64,000 bases of DNA from Epiperipatus broadwayi. Its lineage: Eukaryota; Onychophora; Udeonychophora; Euonychophora; Peripatidae. The stretch covers positions 2,192,959 through 2,256,958 of the forward strand of contig JAQFVV010012574.1 in NCBI GenBank assembly GCA_028023455.1, given 5' to 3'. The notes beneath the pieces are model-generated. The model was not told the origin of the DNA and ran no database searches. It saw only the letters and a list, made by a program, of their open reading frames with translations. Numbering within the stretch: the stretch's first letter is position 1; each line of letters opens with the position of its first letter. Shown here piece by piece: positions 1 through 8,407 of this stretch. A program made the position numbers and the translations under genes.

Positions 1-71
1 CTGTTATTTATCTACTTTATTTGTTATATAATGAGCATGCTAATAGCTCTTAATAAGTTTTTTTCTGAATT

Positions 72-124
72 TCCCAAACCTCAGACTGGTTTCTAGCTCT
101 GGAGGTTATCAATGAGGTACTAGG
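72..124 (-). ncRNA. Degenerate hammerhead ribozyme, family A copy 1
   Basis: This aligns with the intact copy at 453-506, but the conserved CUGANGA box reads TTGATAA on the minus strand (106-112). The GAAA box and the following ACCAGTC are present. The box changes remove bases essential for cleavage, so this is probably inactive. Confidence 0.55.
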
Positions 125-452
125 CCATTCAGGTATTAGCTTTAAAAATACTAGATCAAGCTTGCTTCATTTATCTAATAGATACCTATTAGTAGAAAAT
201 CTGTAATTTTAAGACATCTATGTCTTCAAATCCAGCTATCTAGCTTAAATAGTCATGTGGAACAGAATTAAGTTCAGATACATTATATATTAATAGCTCT
301 AGCAATATAAAATTACAAAAGCATCAAGAGCAAAACAATAATTGCAAGGAAATCAAGTCTTATATTATGTGACTTAATTTAATAAGCTTGTTATATAAAT
401 GTTATATAATGTGCATGCTAATAGCTCAGCTTTTAACAAGCTTTTCTTAATA

Positions 453-506
453 TCCCAATCCTCGGATCAATTTCTAGCTCTGGCTGTCATCAGTGAGACA
501 CTAGGA
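453..506 (-). ncRNA. Type I hammerhead ribozyme, family A copy 2
   Basis: The minus strand reads CTGATGA (487-493), a short stem II (AGC/GCT around CAGA), GAAA, then a small stem III ATT/GAT ending in C. Stem I pairs CCTAG with TTGGG, using G-U pairs, and the segment next to the core (CTCA opposite the bases after the cleavage site) is imperfect here. The other copies suggest a consensus CCTCA/TGAGG. The core boxes fit the hammerhead consensus; activity is inferred, not shown. Confidence 0.65.
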
Positions 507-813
507 CATTAAGGTATTAGATTTAAAAATACCAAGTCAAGCCCCAGCATTTATCTAAAAATACCTATTAAGTAGAAAATCTGAAATTTTTAGACATCCA
601 TATGTTTTAAAATCCAGCTATCTAACTTAAATAATCATACGTTAAAGCTATGGTTGTATTTGAACTTAGTTCAATCCCATATGGCTATTTAAGTTAGATA
701 GCTGGATTTGAAGACATATGGATGTCCGAAAGTTTCAGATTTTCTACTTAATAGGTATCTATTAGAAAATGCTGGGGCTTGACCTGTATTTTTAAATCTA
801 ACACCTGAATATT

Positions 814-864
814 CTAGCACCTCACTGACAACAGCCGGAATTAGAAATTGGTTTGAGGATTGGG
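814..864 (+). ncRNA. Degenerate hammerhead ribozyme, family A inverted copy
   Basis: The plus strand has CTGACAA at 825-831 where the consensus is CUGANGA, and GAAA at 843-846. It keeps the stem I segment CCTCA (820-824) opposite TGAGG (854-858) and TTGGG after it. One essential G has become A, so it is probably inactive, but it shows the family consensus for stem I. Confidence 0.55.
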
Positions 865-1769
865 ATATTCAGAAAAACTTGTTAAGAGTTATTAGCATAC
901 CCATTATATAATATTTATAGTACAAGCTTGTTAAATTAAGTCTCATGATATAAGACTTTATTTCATTGCACCTAATTTATTATATGAAAGTTAAACTTGG
1001 ATGCCCTATCTGCAAAATTTTAAAAATATAATGGCAAGATCATAAAACCAATCAATGTTCTTCAACTTACTCGATTTGACTACCCTGTTGTAAAATCACA
1101 ATTTCATTGGATTGGATTTTTAAAATGAATGGATAAATATAAAACTTTCTACATAGATGTTTTATAGCAAACTTGCTGGTATTTCAGGGGAGAAGTAGAT
1201 CCCATTTACGATATAAAGATTATCTCAAAAACATGATTGTTTCCATTAGGAAGATAAGGCAGAAAATAGAACACATCAGAGAGCTACACAATTGAAAAAA
1301 TGAAAAGCCAGCATCGCAAAATAACAAATAAATAGAAAAATGGACATTCTGTTATACATGTGGGTTATTTGTGGTCCACAAATTGGTTTATATAGACATT
1401 GCAAAATTCACCTTTACAGTACTTTTTTTTCCCTCCATCATTTGGACTGGCCATATTCATTTATGAATGGCTGTTGTATGTATCTTTACTATAGGAAGGG
1501 GAGATGAAGTGTTTATTTTATAATTATTTTGATTATTTGTTCAACAAAAAAAGTATTAAATATCTCCTTAATATCTTTTTTCTAATGCAATAACAATTGT
1601 AGTTTTATTTTGAAATATTTAGTACAGTAGGTATATAATTTTTATTAATTTACTTTAATTATTTCTTTTTTGTTGGGATAGAAATTATTTCAAATTGCTT
1701 GCTTATAGATGTAATAAACACCTCCATACTTCCCCATTCTTTTTAAATTCATATAAATAAAGATATAAT

Positions 1770-1860
1770 AAAAGACAAATGACCCCCAAGATGCATTTCG
1801 TGCTGAACCAGCACTCATCAGTTGACTTGCTTATACTGTTGCCAACAAACTTTGTCTTTT
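1770..1860 (-). ncRNA. Type I hammerhead ribozyme, family D (stand-alone)
   Basis: On the minus strand CTGATGA (1815-1821) is followed by a perfect 6-bp stem II (GTGCTG/CAGCAC, loop GTT), then GAAA and the palindrome ATGCAT as stem III with no loop. The predicted cleavage is after C at 1790. Stem I starts with CAA/TTG next to the core and closes with 10 bp of AAAAGACAAA pairing with TTTGTCTTTT at the outer ends (1851-1860 and 1770-1779). A 3-bp stem III without a loop is known from retroelement hammerheads that act as dimers. No second copy is adjacent, so this may be a solitary remnant. It is the best-formed stem II in the window. Confidence 0.75.
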
Positions 1861-2077
1861 TTTTTTTTACTAATCTTTTTGTATTTTATTTTGTTATTCA
1901 AATAAATGTTCACTAAATATCTTTTATTAAACAACATCTATTTATTTGTTTATTCTAGCATTTTCTCTTAAGACGTACAGATTTTATATGAAAACAATAT
2001 AGGGCTTGCTTCAGTATGCTTCTGAATGTATTTGCGTTCTGATTCTTTTCATTTTTAGATTAAAAAAGTGATATAGA

Positions 2078-2493
2078 CAAGCATTGGTGGGCGAGAGGTC
2101 AGCACATTTGCCTTACAAGCAGTTGTCCCAGGTTAGCGGGTTCGCTTCCCTGCTGATGCTATGACACATGGAAAAAAAAGTGATATATTCAAAGAAAAAG
2201 ATTTTCTAAATAAAAATTGAATTATCATTAGTCAAGCATTTATTGTCGAATGGTCAGCACAGCTGCCTTACAAGCTGTTGACCCGGGTTAGCAGGTTTGC
2301 TTTCCGGCTGATGCTATGACACATGGGGGGGAAAAAAAAGTGATATATTTAAAGAAAAAGATTTTCTAAATAAAAATTGAATTATCATTAGTCAAGCATT
2401 GGTGGCTGAATGGTCAGCACAGCTGACTTACAAGCAGTTGTCCCGGGTTTGTGGGTTCGCTTCCCAACCAATCCTTTGACACATGAGAAAAAA
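2078..2493 (+). repeat. Three tandem tRNA-derived SINE-like units
   Basis: Units start at about 2078, 2233 and 2393, so the spacing is 155 and 160 bp. Each has an A-box-like stretch (third copy TGGCTGAATGG) and a B-box-like GGGTTCGCTTCC about 45 bases later. Each ends in a purine-rich tail after 'gacacatg'. The A box resembles tRNA-Leu/Ser-type heads (TGGCNNAGTGG). Between units a spacer including 'aaagtgatatat' and 'gaattatcattagtcaagc' is repeated, so the array looks like local duplication of one SINE with its flank. No clean cloverleaf with an acceptor stem was seen, so these are not called as tRNA genes. Confidence 0.65.
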
Positions 2494-2530
2494 AGCTGGT
2501 TCTGCATATCAACAAACTCTCTGAACTTTT

Positions 2531-2822
2531 AAAAAATCAAACAAATCCATTTTTCTTTTACTTTTTCAATGTTTATTAAATTAAAATTAATCTATCTGAT
2601 AGTAGATATAATGTTGTACATTTATATGATTAAGTATTTGTACATTTATGTATTTATATATGTTTTGTAGCTCTGAGGAAGATTGCTGGGCAATCATACC
2701 TGTCAGATGGATTAATTTTAATTTAATAAAATGAACATTGAAAAAGTAAAAAGAAAGGTAGATTTGTTTGATTTTTTTATAATTTTATTAATGTGCAAAG
2801 AAAGGTACGTTGATAATATACT
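2531..2822 (+). mobile_element. Short inverted-repeat retroelement with 13-bp target duplication
   Basis: The 13-base direct repeat TCTCTGAACTTTT occurs at 2518-2530 and 2823-2835 and marks a target duplication. Inside, a left arm (about 2531-2602, beginning 'aaaaaatcaaacaaatcc') is mirrored at about 2703-2778. Between them lies CTGAGGA followed by a GATTG/CAATC hairpin, as in the palindrome at 57478-57741, but the GAAA box is lost. The layout (inverted partial copy, then direct copy, then target duplication of 11-14 bp) matches the hammerhead elements elsewhere in the window. No ORF. Placement in that class is an inference. Confidence 0.55.
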
Positions 2823-3782
2823 TCTCTGAACTTTTTTGTCCATTGCTCTTTTTTTCAAACCCTCATTGGTATTCCCTTCTTTTATCATCAGTTAGACTAC
2901 TTTATTCTTATAACTTTCATCATTTTACCTTGCAACATGTCCTTTATAGTTTCTATTCTATTTTATAATTTTCTTATTAATATTTTTTTTTCACTTAGTC
3001 TTTTCAATATTTTAACATTGCTCTCTTTCATATTTTTATTTTCAATTCTGATTAAAATCCACATCTCAATGCTTCCAATCTTTTCATCTACTTTTTAATA
3101 GTCCAATTTAAATTCTGTAAAGTAATTCTCTTCTTAGACTAATGTTTCTAAATAATCTATTATTTTTGCTTTTGTTCTTAGAAAAATGATTGCAAATCAA
3201 AGTTCTTAATCAAAAATTTTTTGGGCAACTGTCTTTTCAAAAGTTAATTATGTATAGTCTGCAAGTGGAAAAAAATAAGTATGATGTCTTTTAATAAATA
3301 TACACATCTAATTTTAACTATTGTTAAATAAACTTCTAGTGAAAATTAGGCTTAATATATTGTAGTAAAATTTCATTTCATGTGGTTTATGCTATCTGGA
3401 ACTTTTTTAAATTTCAAAAATGTGTTTTATATAATTTTTAATATCCCAAAATTACTTAGATTATTTTAATAATTTATAATTTTTTTTAATTGATATTTGA
3501 TTGATATTATTTTGTTAAAGTTACTGATATCTGCAATATTACAACTTTACTTATTTGTTTTTTATAAAGTGTCAGTTATTTTGGTATAGATTAATACATA
3601 TATTATTAACGTTGAGGAAAATTCATTATTTATTTTTGAAACCAAAGAAGTCATTAAATTGCTACATAGTTGGAAAATATTTCATAGATTTAATCACAGT
3701 GGTGGTGTTTTGTTAAAATAATTAATATTGATAATATTAATAATTTTAATATGTCATACTTTGTAAATTATATATAAATCAG

Positions 3783-4320
3783 TAAACATCACATGATGAC
3801 CATTATTTATGCTTGCACAAGCTGTTTACACAGAGGCTAAACTCTCCATACAGTAGCACCACTCAGTGCAAACAGCACTCTGTGTAAACAGTTTGTGTAA
3901 GCATAAAGAATGGTGATCATGTGATGTTTTAATAGTTTAATACCAATCCTGCCCAATAGGATTATGGTGACTCTGGCTATTTAAGAATCAAAGATCCAAA
4001 AAACTATGGATGCTGAACTGAGTTCAGGTCTATACAACTATACAAGCTGACGTTTTTATTTTGGACTCAAAGCTTTATAGTTAGCTAATAAGATAAAAAG
4101 TGGCTGCTAGAGGGTTGCATTAGATCTAAAATTTAGGTGCAGTGCTCTCAGATCCAAGGCTCTTAACTGATGAAATCCACAAGCTAGAAACTAGTCTGGG
4201 GATATTTGGATGAGTAGGCACTAGATGTTAATTTTATGCACAAACCTTCTTGCACCCATTGATTACTCTGGCTTGCACTGAATGGTGCTACTGTATGGAG
4301 AGTTGAGCCTCTGTGTAAAA
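3783..4320 (+). mobile_element. Hammerhead-bearing element, family C, with inverted partial copy
   Basis: A minus-oriented partial copy (3784-3870) abuts a plus-oriented copy (about 3871-4320). The arm 'aaacatcacatgatgacc' pairs with 'ggtgatcatgtgatgttt' at 3920-3937, and 'ggctaaactctccatacag' (3834-3852) matches the inverted end near 4290-4306. The motif CTCTGTGTAAA recurs about 420 bp apart (3888, 4309), suggesting a monomer of about 0.42 kb. It contains the family C hammerhead. I could not find a convincing target duplication. Other copies lie at 38085-38640, 52003-52366 and 56739-56938. Confidence 0.65.
4153..4210 (+). ncRNA. Type I hammerhead ribozyme, family C
   Basis: CTGATGA (4167-4173), GAAA (4187-4190), then the palindrome ACTAGT and C (4190-4196) give a canonical GUC cleavage triplet. 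Stem I pairs CCAA (4154-4157) with the TTGG after ATAT, and the pyrimidine-rich bases before the core with TGGGG. Stem II is weakened in this copy (AATCCACAAGCTA); the copy at 52109-52165 keeps GGC/GCC. The core is intact, but folding quality is uncertain. Confidence 0.6.
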
Positions 4321-4409
4321 GTATATATATATGGTATAAATCCTTTACTATTATCATATCAGATTTTTGCAGACATGAATGAAATAGTTTTTGAAAAACA
4401 AAATTTAAA

Positions 4410-4565
4410 TTTATTAATCCATTGCAGGATGTTATTTCAAGTTTAAACTCATTTTTTTTAGTCCATGCTTTTTCTCCCACATCATTTCAGCAAGTTTTTT
4501 TTTATTTCATTCATCCATGTCACATGTAATTTTTTTCTATGCCTTTTATATTTGGGATTCAATTT
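4410..4565 (-). pseudogene. Decayed 3' fragment of RTE-type retrotransposon
   Basis: Interrupted similarity to 8447-8600, the 3' end of the RTE element, is visible: 'ccattgcaggatg', 'catttcagcaagtt', 'tcattcatccatgtcacatg' and 'atttgggattcaatt' each match their counterparts with mismatches. It is 5'-truncated and non-coding. Confidence 0.6.
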
Positions 4566-5060
4566 AATTAAAATAGGATTTTAATATATATATATAATGA
4601 ACATCATTTACATAAATATTTAAAAAGATATAATAACTTGAGACTAGCTAGCACCCTGAAAAGAAAATAGTAGCAGCTGAAGAAAGAATTGTAAGGTATT
4701 TAAAAATTCAATTATGTTTTTTTTTTTTTTTAATATAAATTGGATAATGAATACCTTTATTGTGCAAACTTCATTTTTTATTACTAGCTTAAATTTAATT
4801 TTGAAAAAACTATTCAGAATTTTGTGAAATTGTATTTATTTTGCAATAAAGATAATATATCAAAAGTATATCAAATATCTAAATCTCATTGAACAATGAA
4901 ATAATTTTTATAATGATAAATAATAACTGAAACACAGGCTTAATATATACCATGTGTCTATATATGTAATATAGGGTATATGAGCACAGACTTTCACATA
5001 ACCCACCACTGTCCACTCTATCTAATAACACTGATACACTCAAGCACATATATGCTGAAA

Positions 5061-5128
5061 AGATAAATAATCACCAATATACGTATTTCATGCTAAACCA
5101 GCAATTATCAGTTGGTCCAGATTATCAT
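5061..5128 (-). ncRNA. Degenerate hammerhead, family B, left arm
   Basis: The minus strand has CTGATAA (5105-5111) instead of CUGANGA, but retains GAAA, the ATACGTAT stem III and the CCAA/TTGG stem I. A single G-to-A change in the core should abolish cleavage. Confidence 0.6.
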
Positions 5129-5462
5129 CTCCCACACATATATACTATAAGTGCTCAGATATATATTAAGATAGACAATCTTCATACTTTAATGGACTGG
5201 CTCCAATCTCCTACTCACTCCAACTCTTCAACCGTCCATCCAATTGAAAATCTGATGATGAAATGCTCGAAGGCCACCCTAAGGCCGAGATTCTTGTCAC
5301 ACCCATGTTGACCCAAAGCCTTCGAGCATTCCATCATCAGATTTTCAATTGGATGGACGGTTGAAGAGTTGGAGTGAGTAATAGATTGGAGCCAGTCCAT
5401 TAAAGTATGAAGATTGTCTATCTTAATATATATCTGAGCACTTATAGTATATATGTGTGGGA

Positions 5463-5530
5463 GATGATAATCTGGACCAACTGATGATTGCTGGTTTAGC
5501 ATGAAATACGTATATTGGTGATTATTTATC
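5463..5530 (+). ncRNA. Type I hammerhead ribozyme, family B, right arm
   Basis: CTGATGA at 5481-5487, stem II TGCT/AGCA, then GAAA and the palindromic stem III ATACGTAT, followed by A (cleavage triplet AUA). Stem I has CCAA/TTGG next to the core, then an internal loop, then AATC/GATT and outer GAT/ATC pairs. All catalytic boxes are intact. The T-T position at the base of stem II is unusual. Confidence 0.7.
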
Positions 5531-6002
5531 TTTTCAGCATATATGTGCTTGAGTGTATCAGTGTTATTAGATAGAGTGGACAGTGGTGGGTTATGTGAAA
5601 GTCTGTGCTCATATACCCTATATTACATAATGATAAATACCAAGAATGATTAGAACATAAACGCCTATTGCTTACCACAATGTACCTTCAGAAGAGAACT
5701 TAAAATATACGTCAAAGTGGGAAGTTTTTATTTATTATATATAGGTGTAAACTATTCTATTATTAATCTATGCTAAGTGAAAGTATATATATAATTTACT
5801 TTTAGTTTTAAGAATTTTATTTGCAGCAATTTTTTTTTCGTTAAAAAATGCTTTAGAAGTTTTTTAATTATACTAAAATTAATTTTAAAATGTGTTTAGC
5901 TGAGTGCCAGAAAGTGCAATTTCTTACACTGACACTGCTAAACATTTCCATATTATTTTACCATCTGTCTTATTACTTAATTGGATTTTTTTTTTTTTAA
6001 AG

Positions 6003-6069
6003 AAATTTAAGTAGTGGTTCAGGGATGAGTGATTTCACAGACCGGTCAAAACTTTCTGAAAGAAAACGG
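6003..6069 (+). CDS. Exon of an unrecognised host gene (first coding exon seen)
   Basis: A pyrimidine tract and AG (6001-6002) precede a 67-base exon, followed by the strong donor GTAAGT at 6070. Frame starting at 6004 is open for 22 codons and ends exactly on a codon: NLSSGSGMSDFTDRSKLSER is the first part, with a basic end (KR). The in-frame ATG at residue 8 could be the start codon or an internal Met; with a good acceptor upstream, either earlier coding exons lie outside the window or the bases before the ATG are 5' UTR. The exon ends in phase 0, which matches the open frame of the exon at 18115. I do not recognise the protein. Support is from splice sites, phase and amino-acid composition only. 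Confidence 0.6.
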
Positions 6070-6369
6070 GTAAGTATTAAAAATTTAAATTCTTAGATTA
6101 TTTATACAGTATGTAGTATAAGGGATTAATTATAGTACAAATACACACATATTGAAGCTCATTAAAAAAATATATAATATGCTTATTTAAACTATATATT
6201 TTTATTTTAAAATTACATATAAATTTAGACTTGCCAAGTTACAATGCTAATAGTATTATTCAGCTTTTCCTCAATCCAAACATTATTGTTAAATTATGAT
6301 TATTATTTTTTTTATGATTTTTCAAAAAAATTACATTAATTTATTTAAAAACATATTGTTAGATTGTGT

Positions 6370-6545
6370 AAACAAAAATTTTATCATAGAATAGCATTAA
6401 TAGGAGTCTCTACTCTACTCTAGAGCCATCTGTAGGAATATTGAGCAATAAATGATATACCAGATAATAGTACATTTGAATCCTTGGCCCAGACTGATTT
6501 CTGGCTTTTGCCTTTATTAATGAGGCTTGGGATCCAAAACCAATA
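6370..6545 (-). repeat. Old relic of a family C-like hammerhead element
   Basis: On the minus strand, 6481-6535 keeps CCAAGCCTCA, a stem II AGGC/GCC around AAAA, GAAA, then TCAGTC and TGGGCCAAGG, which is the arrangement of the family C ribozyme. The CUGANGA box has decayed to TTAATAA. The pairings CCAA/TTGG are still visible. It is probably an ancient inactive copy; boundaries are approximate. Confidence 0.45.
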
Positions 6546-6949
6546 ATAGTACAATTATGCATCTAGAAATTATCTTTCACTTCATTTTATCCAGACACTT
6601 CATGCATACTCAAAACTTTTTAGTATCTGTTTTTGTCACACAAATATATTTTTAAATGGAATATTTACATATATGTTTGTAAATAAATCAAAGTCGTTTA
6701 GATTTTATTTTATTTTTCATAAATACAAATCGTGTATAAAAATCTATTATTGAAACCTGAGATTGAGGTCTATTAAGAAAAATGTTTTCTTGCTTTACAT
6801 TATATAAATATGATCTAAATATTTAAGATAAACTTGAATAGATAGATATTTAATTATATGGTAAATCTAATAAGATACAAATAATCATTTAAAAATTTGA
6901 AAAAAGATGGCCATCAATTCCTTTTTACAATAATGTTTTTCTTCATTGT

Positions 6950-8405
6950 ACATATATATCCCACAAATTTATCATTTCTCTATTACTGAAAACCGCATTC
7001 TAATATTAAGTGTTAGATATTTTCTATTCTCCATTCACATCAGTCTTTTCTCCATTTTTAATTATTTTGTTTTTATACTTTTAGTTCTCACTTTAAACAA
7101 TAATGCATTGGCTTCTGCTGTTATTAAAAATATCTGTTTTGATGCCTTCGTCATCAGTCAGTTTTTATACATATTTTTAATTTTCAATAACTTCTTTTTC
7201 AGTATTCTTACTAAATTTTCTATTCTGATTCCTAATGCATTTTACATCTAGTATTCCTTTGAAATATTCATTCCTGTTTTTACATTGGCAGCGTATTGAA
7301 ATGTATTCACCATCTAATTTTTTTGCTCATTTTAATATTACCTTAAACTATTTGTCTGATATCATTCCTAACTAAAAATTAATTTAGCAGTTCTGTTCTT
7401 ATATATATAAATTGTTATTTTCCAAATATTTTTAATTTTCTCTTATTAAATGATGATCATTCTTTTTATTTTATTTATTATTACATCCTTTTCCCAATCT
7501 AATGAACATTTCATTTTATTACTAATTATAATCCCCAAATAAGGTATTGCTTCTCTTCTTCATTGTTATTTTCCCATTTTTAAAATATTCTCATTTTCTA
7601 TCACATATTTTGAATAATATATTTATCTTTTTTTTTTTTTCCATTACTTAAATTAATTATGTCATCTGAAAAAAATTAGGCCGGTCATCTGTATTTTACA
7701 TTTTATCTAGTATATTTTATATCCTATATTTAGTCTTAATAATGCATTCTCTATTATTATTTTTTTAATAATATAAACAGTTAAAGTGCTAAAAGACAAT
7801 CTTGCTTGAGGCCTATTCCATTTGTTATTCTTCCTGGTTATACAACTCCCTGCTGATATATGTAATAATTTTCATTATATAATTTTTCCACTAATTGTAA
7901 TAAATCATTTTCCAATCCTGTTTTTTTTGTCTTAAATAATTAATTTACTCTGATCATTCTGTTATATGCTTTTCTGTCAGTTTATAACTCGCCTCTATAA
8001 TATGAGACAAAGCAAAAATATCTTCATTTCTTTTATTATTGCTCAATTCTTGTTTTTTTCTTAATATTTTGTGTTTGTTCATCCATAACTTAAGTTATTT
8101 ACAGTATCATATGAAAAGTGTTTGTACATAATTGATATTATTTCTACCAGTCTATAATTACCCAAATCCATATTATTATTTTTCTTTTGCTTTAAAAACT
8201 AATTTTTCTTTTATAATCTTTCAATTCATTGGAATATTTCTTCATTTATTATGTTAAGAGAAATCAATAGTGAGGTTAAAGCTTTTTGCCTTAATACTAA
8301 AATCATTTCATTTGTTTGGTTTTCCAGTTCTAAACTTTTTAAAAGCATGCATCAATCTTTATTCATAATTCTATCCATGCTGTTTAGTAGTTTCTTGGGG
8401 ATCAT
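6950..8405 (-). pseudogene. Decayed LINE reverse transcriptase (3' part, split by RTE insertion)
   Basis: The minus strand shows remnants of RT motifs: near 7980 a 'DRKAYNRM'-like stretch, equivalent to the EKAYDRV motif, and near 7800-7850 a 'GLKQDCL'-like stretch, equivalent to GVRQGCPLSP. The plus strand is T-rich, and short stretches match the LINE at 58185-60830 (for example around 'actccct..tgatat', 'taataattttcat' and 'tttttccac'). Stops and frameshifts are everywhere. A probable endonuclease part of the same element is at 12950-14250, so the RTE element at 8408-11970 appears to have inserted into it. Clade is not certain. Confidence 0.5.
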
Positions 8406-8407
8406 AA

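Larger units (their letters stand above)
1..970 (-). mobile_element. Hammerhead-bearing retrozyme/Penelope-like element, family A (cut by window start)
   Basis: Two head-to-tail minus-strand copies (about 1-260 and 343-655; the ribozyme cores are 381 bp apart) are followed by a plus-strand partial copy (about 685-970). Copy 2 and the inverted copy form a near-perfect inverted repeat: the 18 bases at 343-360 are mirrored at 953-970, and the middle 'gctatctaacttaaat' is mirrored by 'atttaagttagatagc'. Each copy holds a hammerhead-like core. The order (direct copies plus one inverted partial copy) is the same as in the element at 61205-62271. No ORF is present. Such layouts are known for Penelope-like terminal repeats and metazoan retrozymes; assignment to that class is an inference from layout and ribozyme. 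The left boundary lies outside the window and no target duplication could be checked. Confidence 0.7.
4923..5626 (+). mobile_element. Family B hammerhead element, giant foldback with 13-bp target duplication
   Basis: Two arms of about 310 bp (about 4965-5275 inverted, about 5315-5626 direct) are nearly perfect inverted copies around a 40-base centre. The 13-base repeat ATAATGATAAATA at 4910-4922 and 5627-5639 is the target duplication. The right arm carries an intact hammerhead and the left arm a mutated one. The chance ORFs in both arms are mirror images of the repeat, not genes. The left end begins with the same hairpin-prone 'acacaggctta' sequence as the element at 61205-62271. The RNA would fold on itself almost completely. 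Confidence 0.75.

Noticed and set aside
2078-2172. Possible functional tRNA gene
   Set aside because: A- and B-box-like segments are present, but no acceptor stem or clear cloverleaf; better explained as tRNA-derived SINE.
5245-5345. CTGATGATGAAA and its mirror in the family B foldback
   Set aside because: CTGATGA and GAAA overlap with no room for stem II; not a second ribozyme.
5090-5502. Two mirror-image open frames of 73 and 95 codons
   Set aside because: They are the same sequence read from the two arms of the family B foldback and include the ribozyme; not genes.
7150-7170. CTGATGA on the minus strand near 7160
   Set aside because: Followed immediately by CGAAGG with no stem II; chance match in LINE remains.
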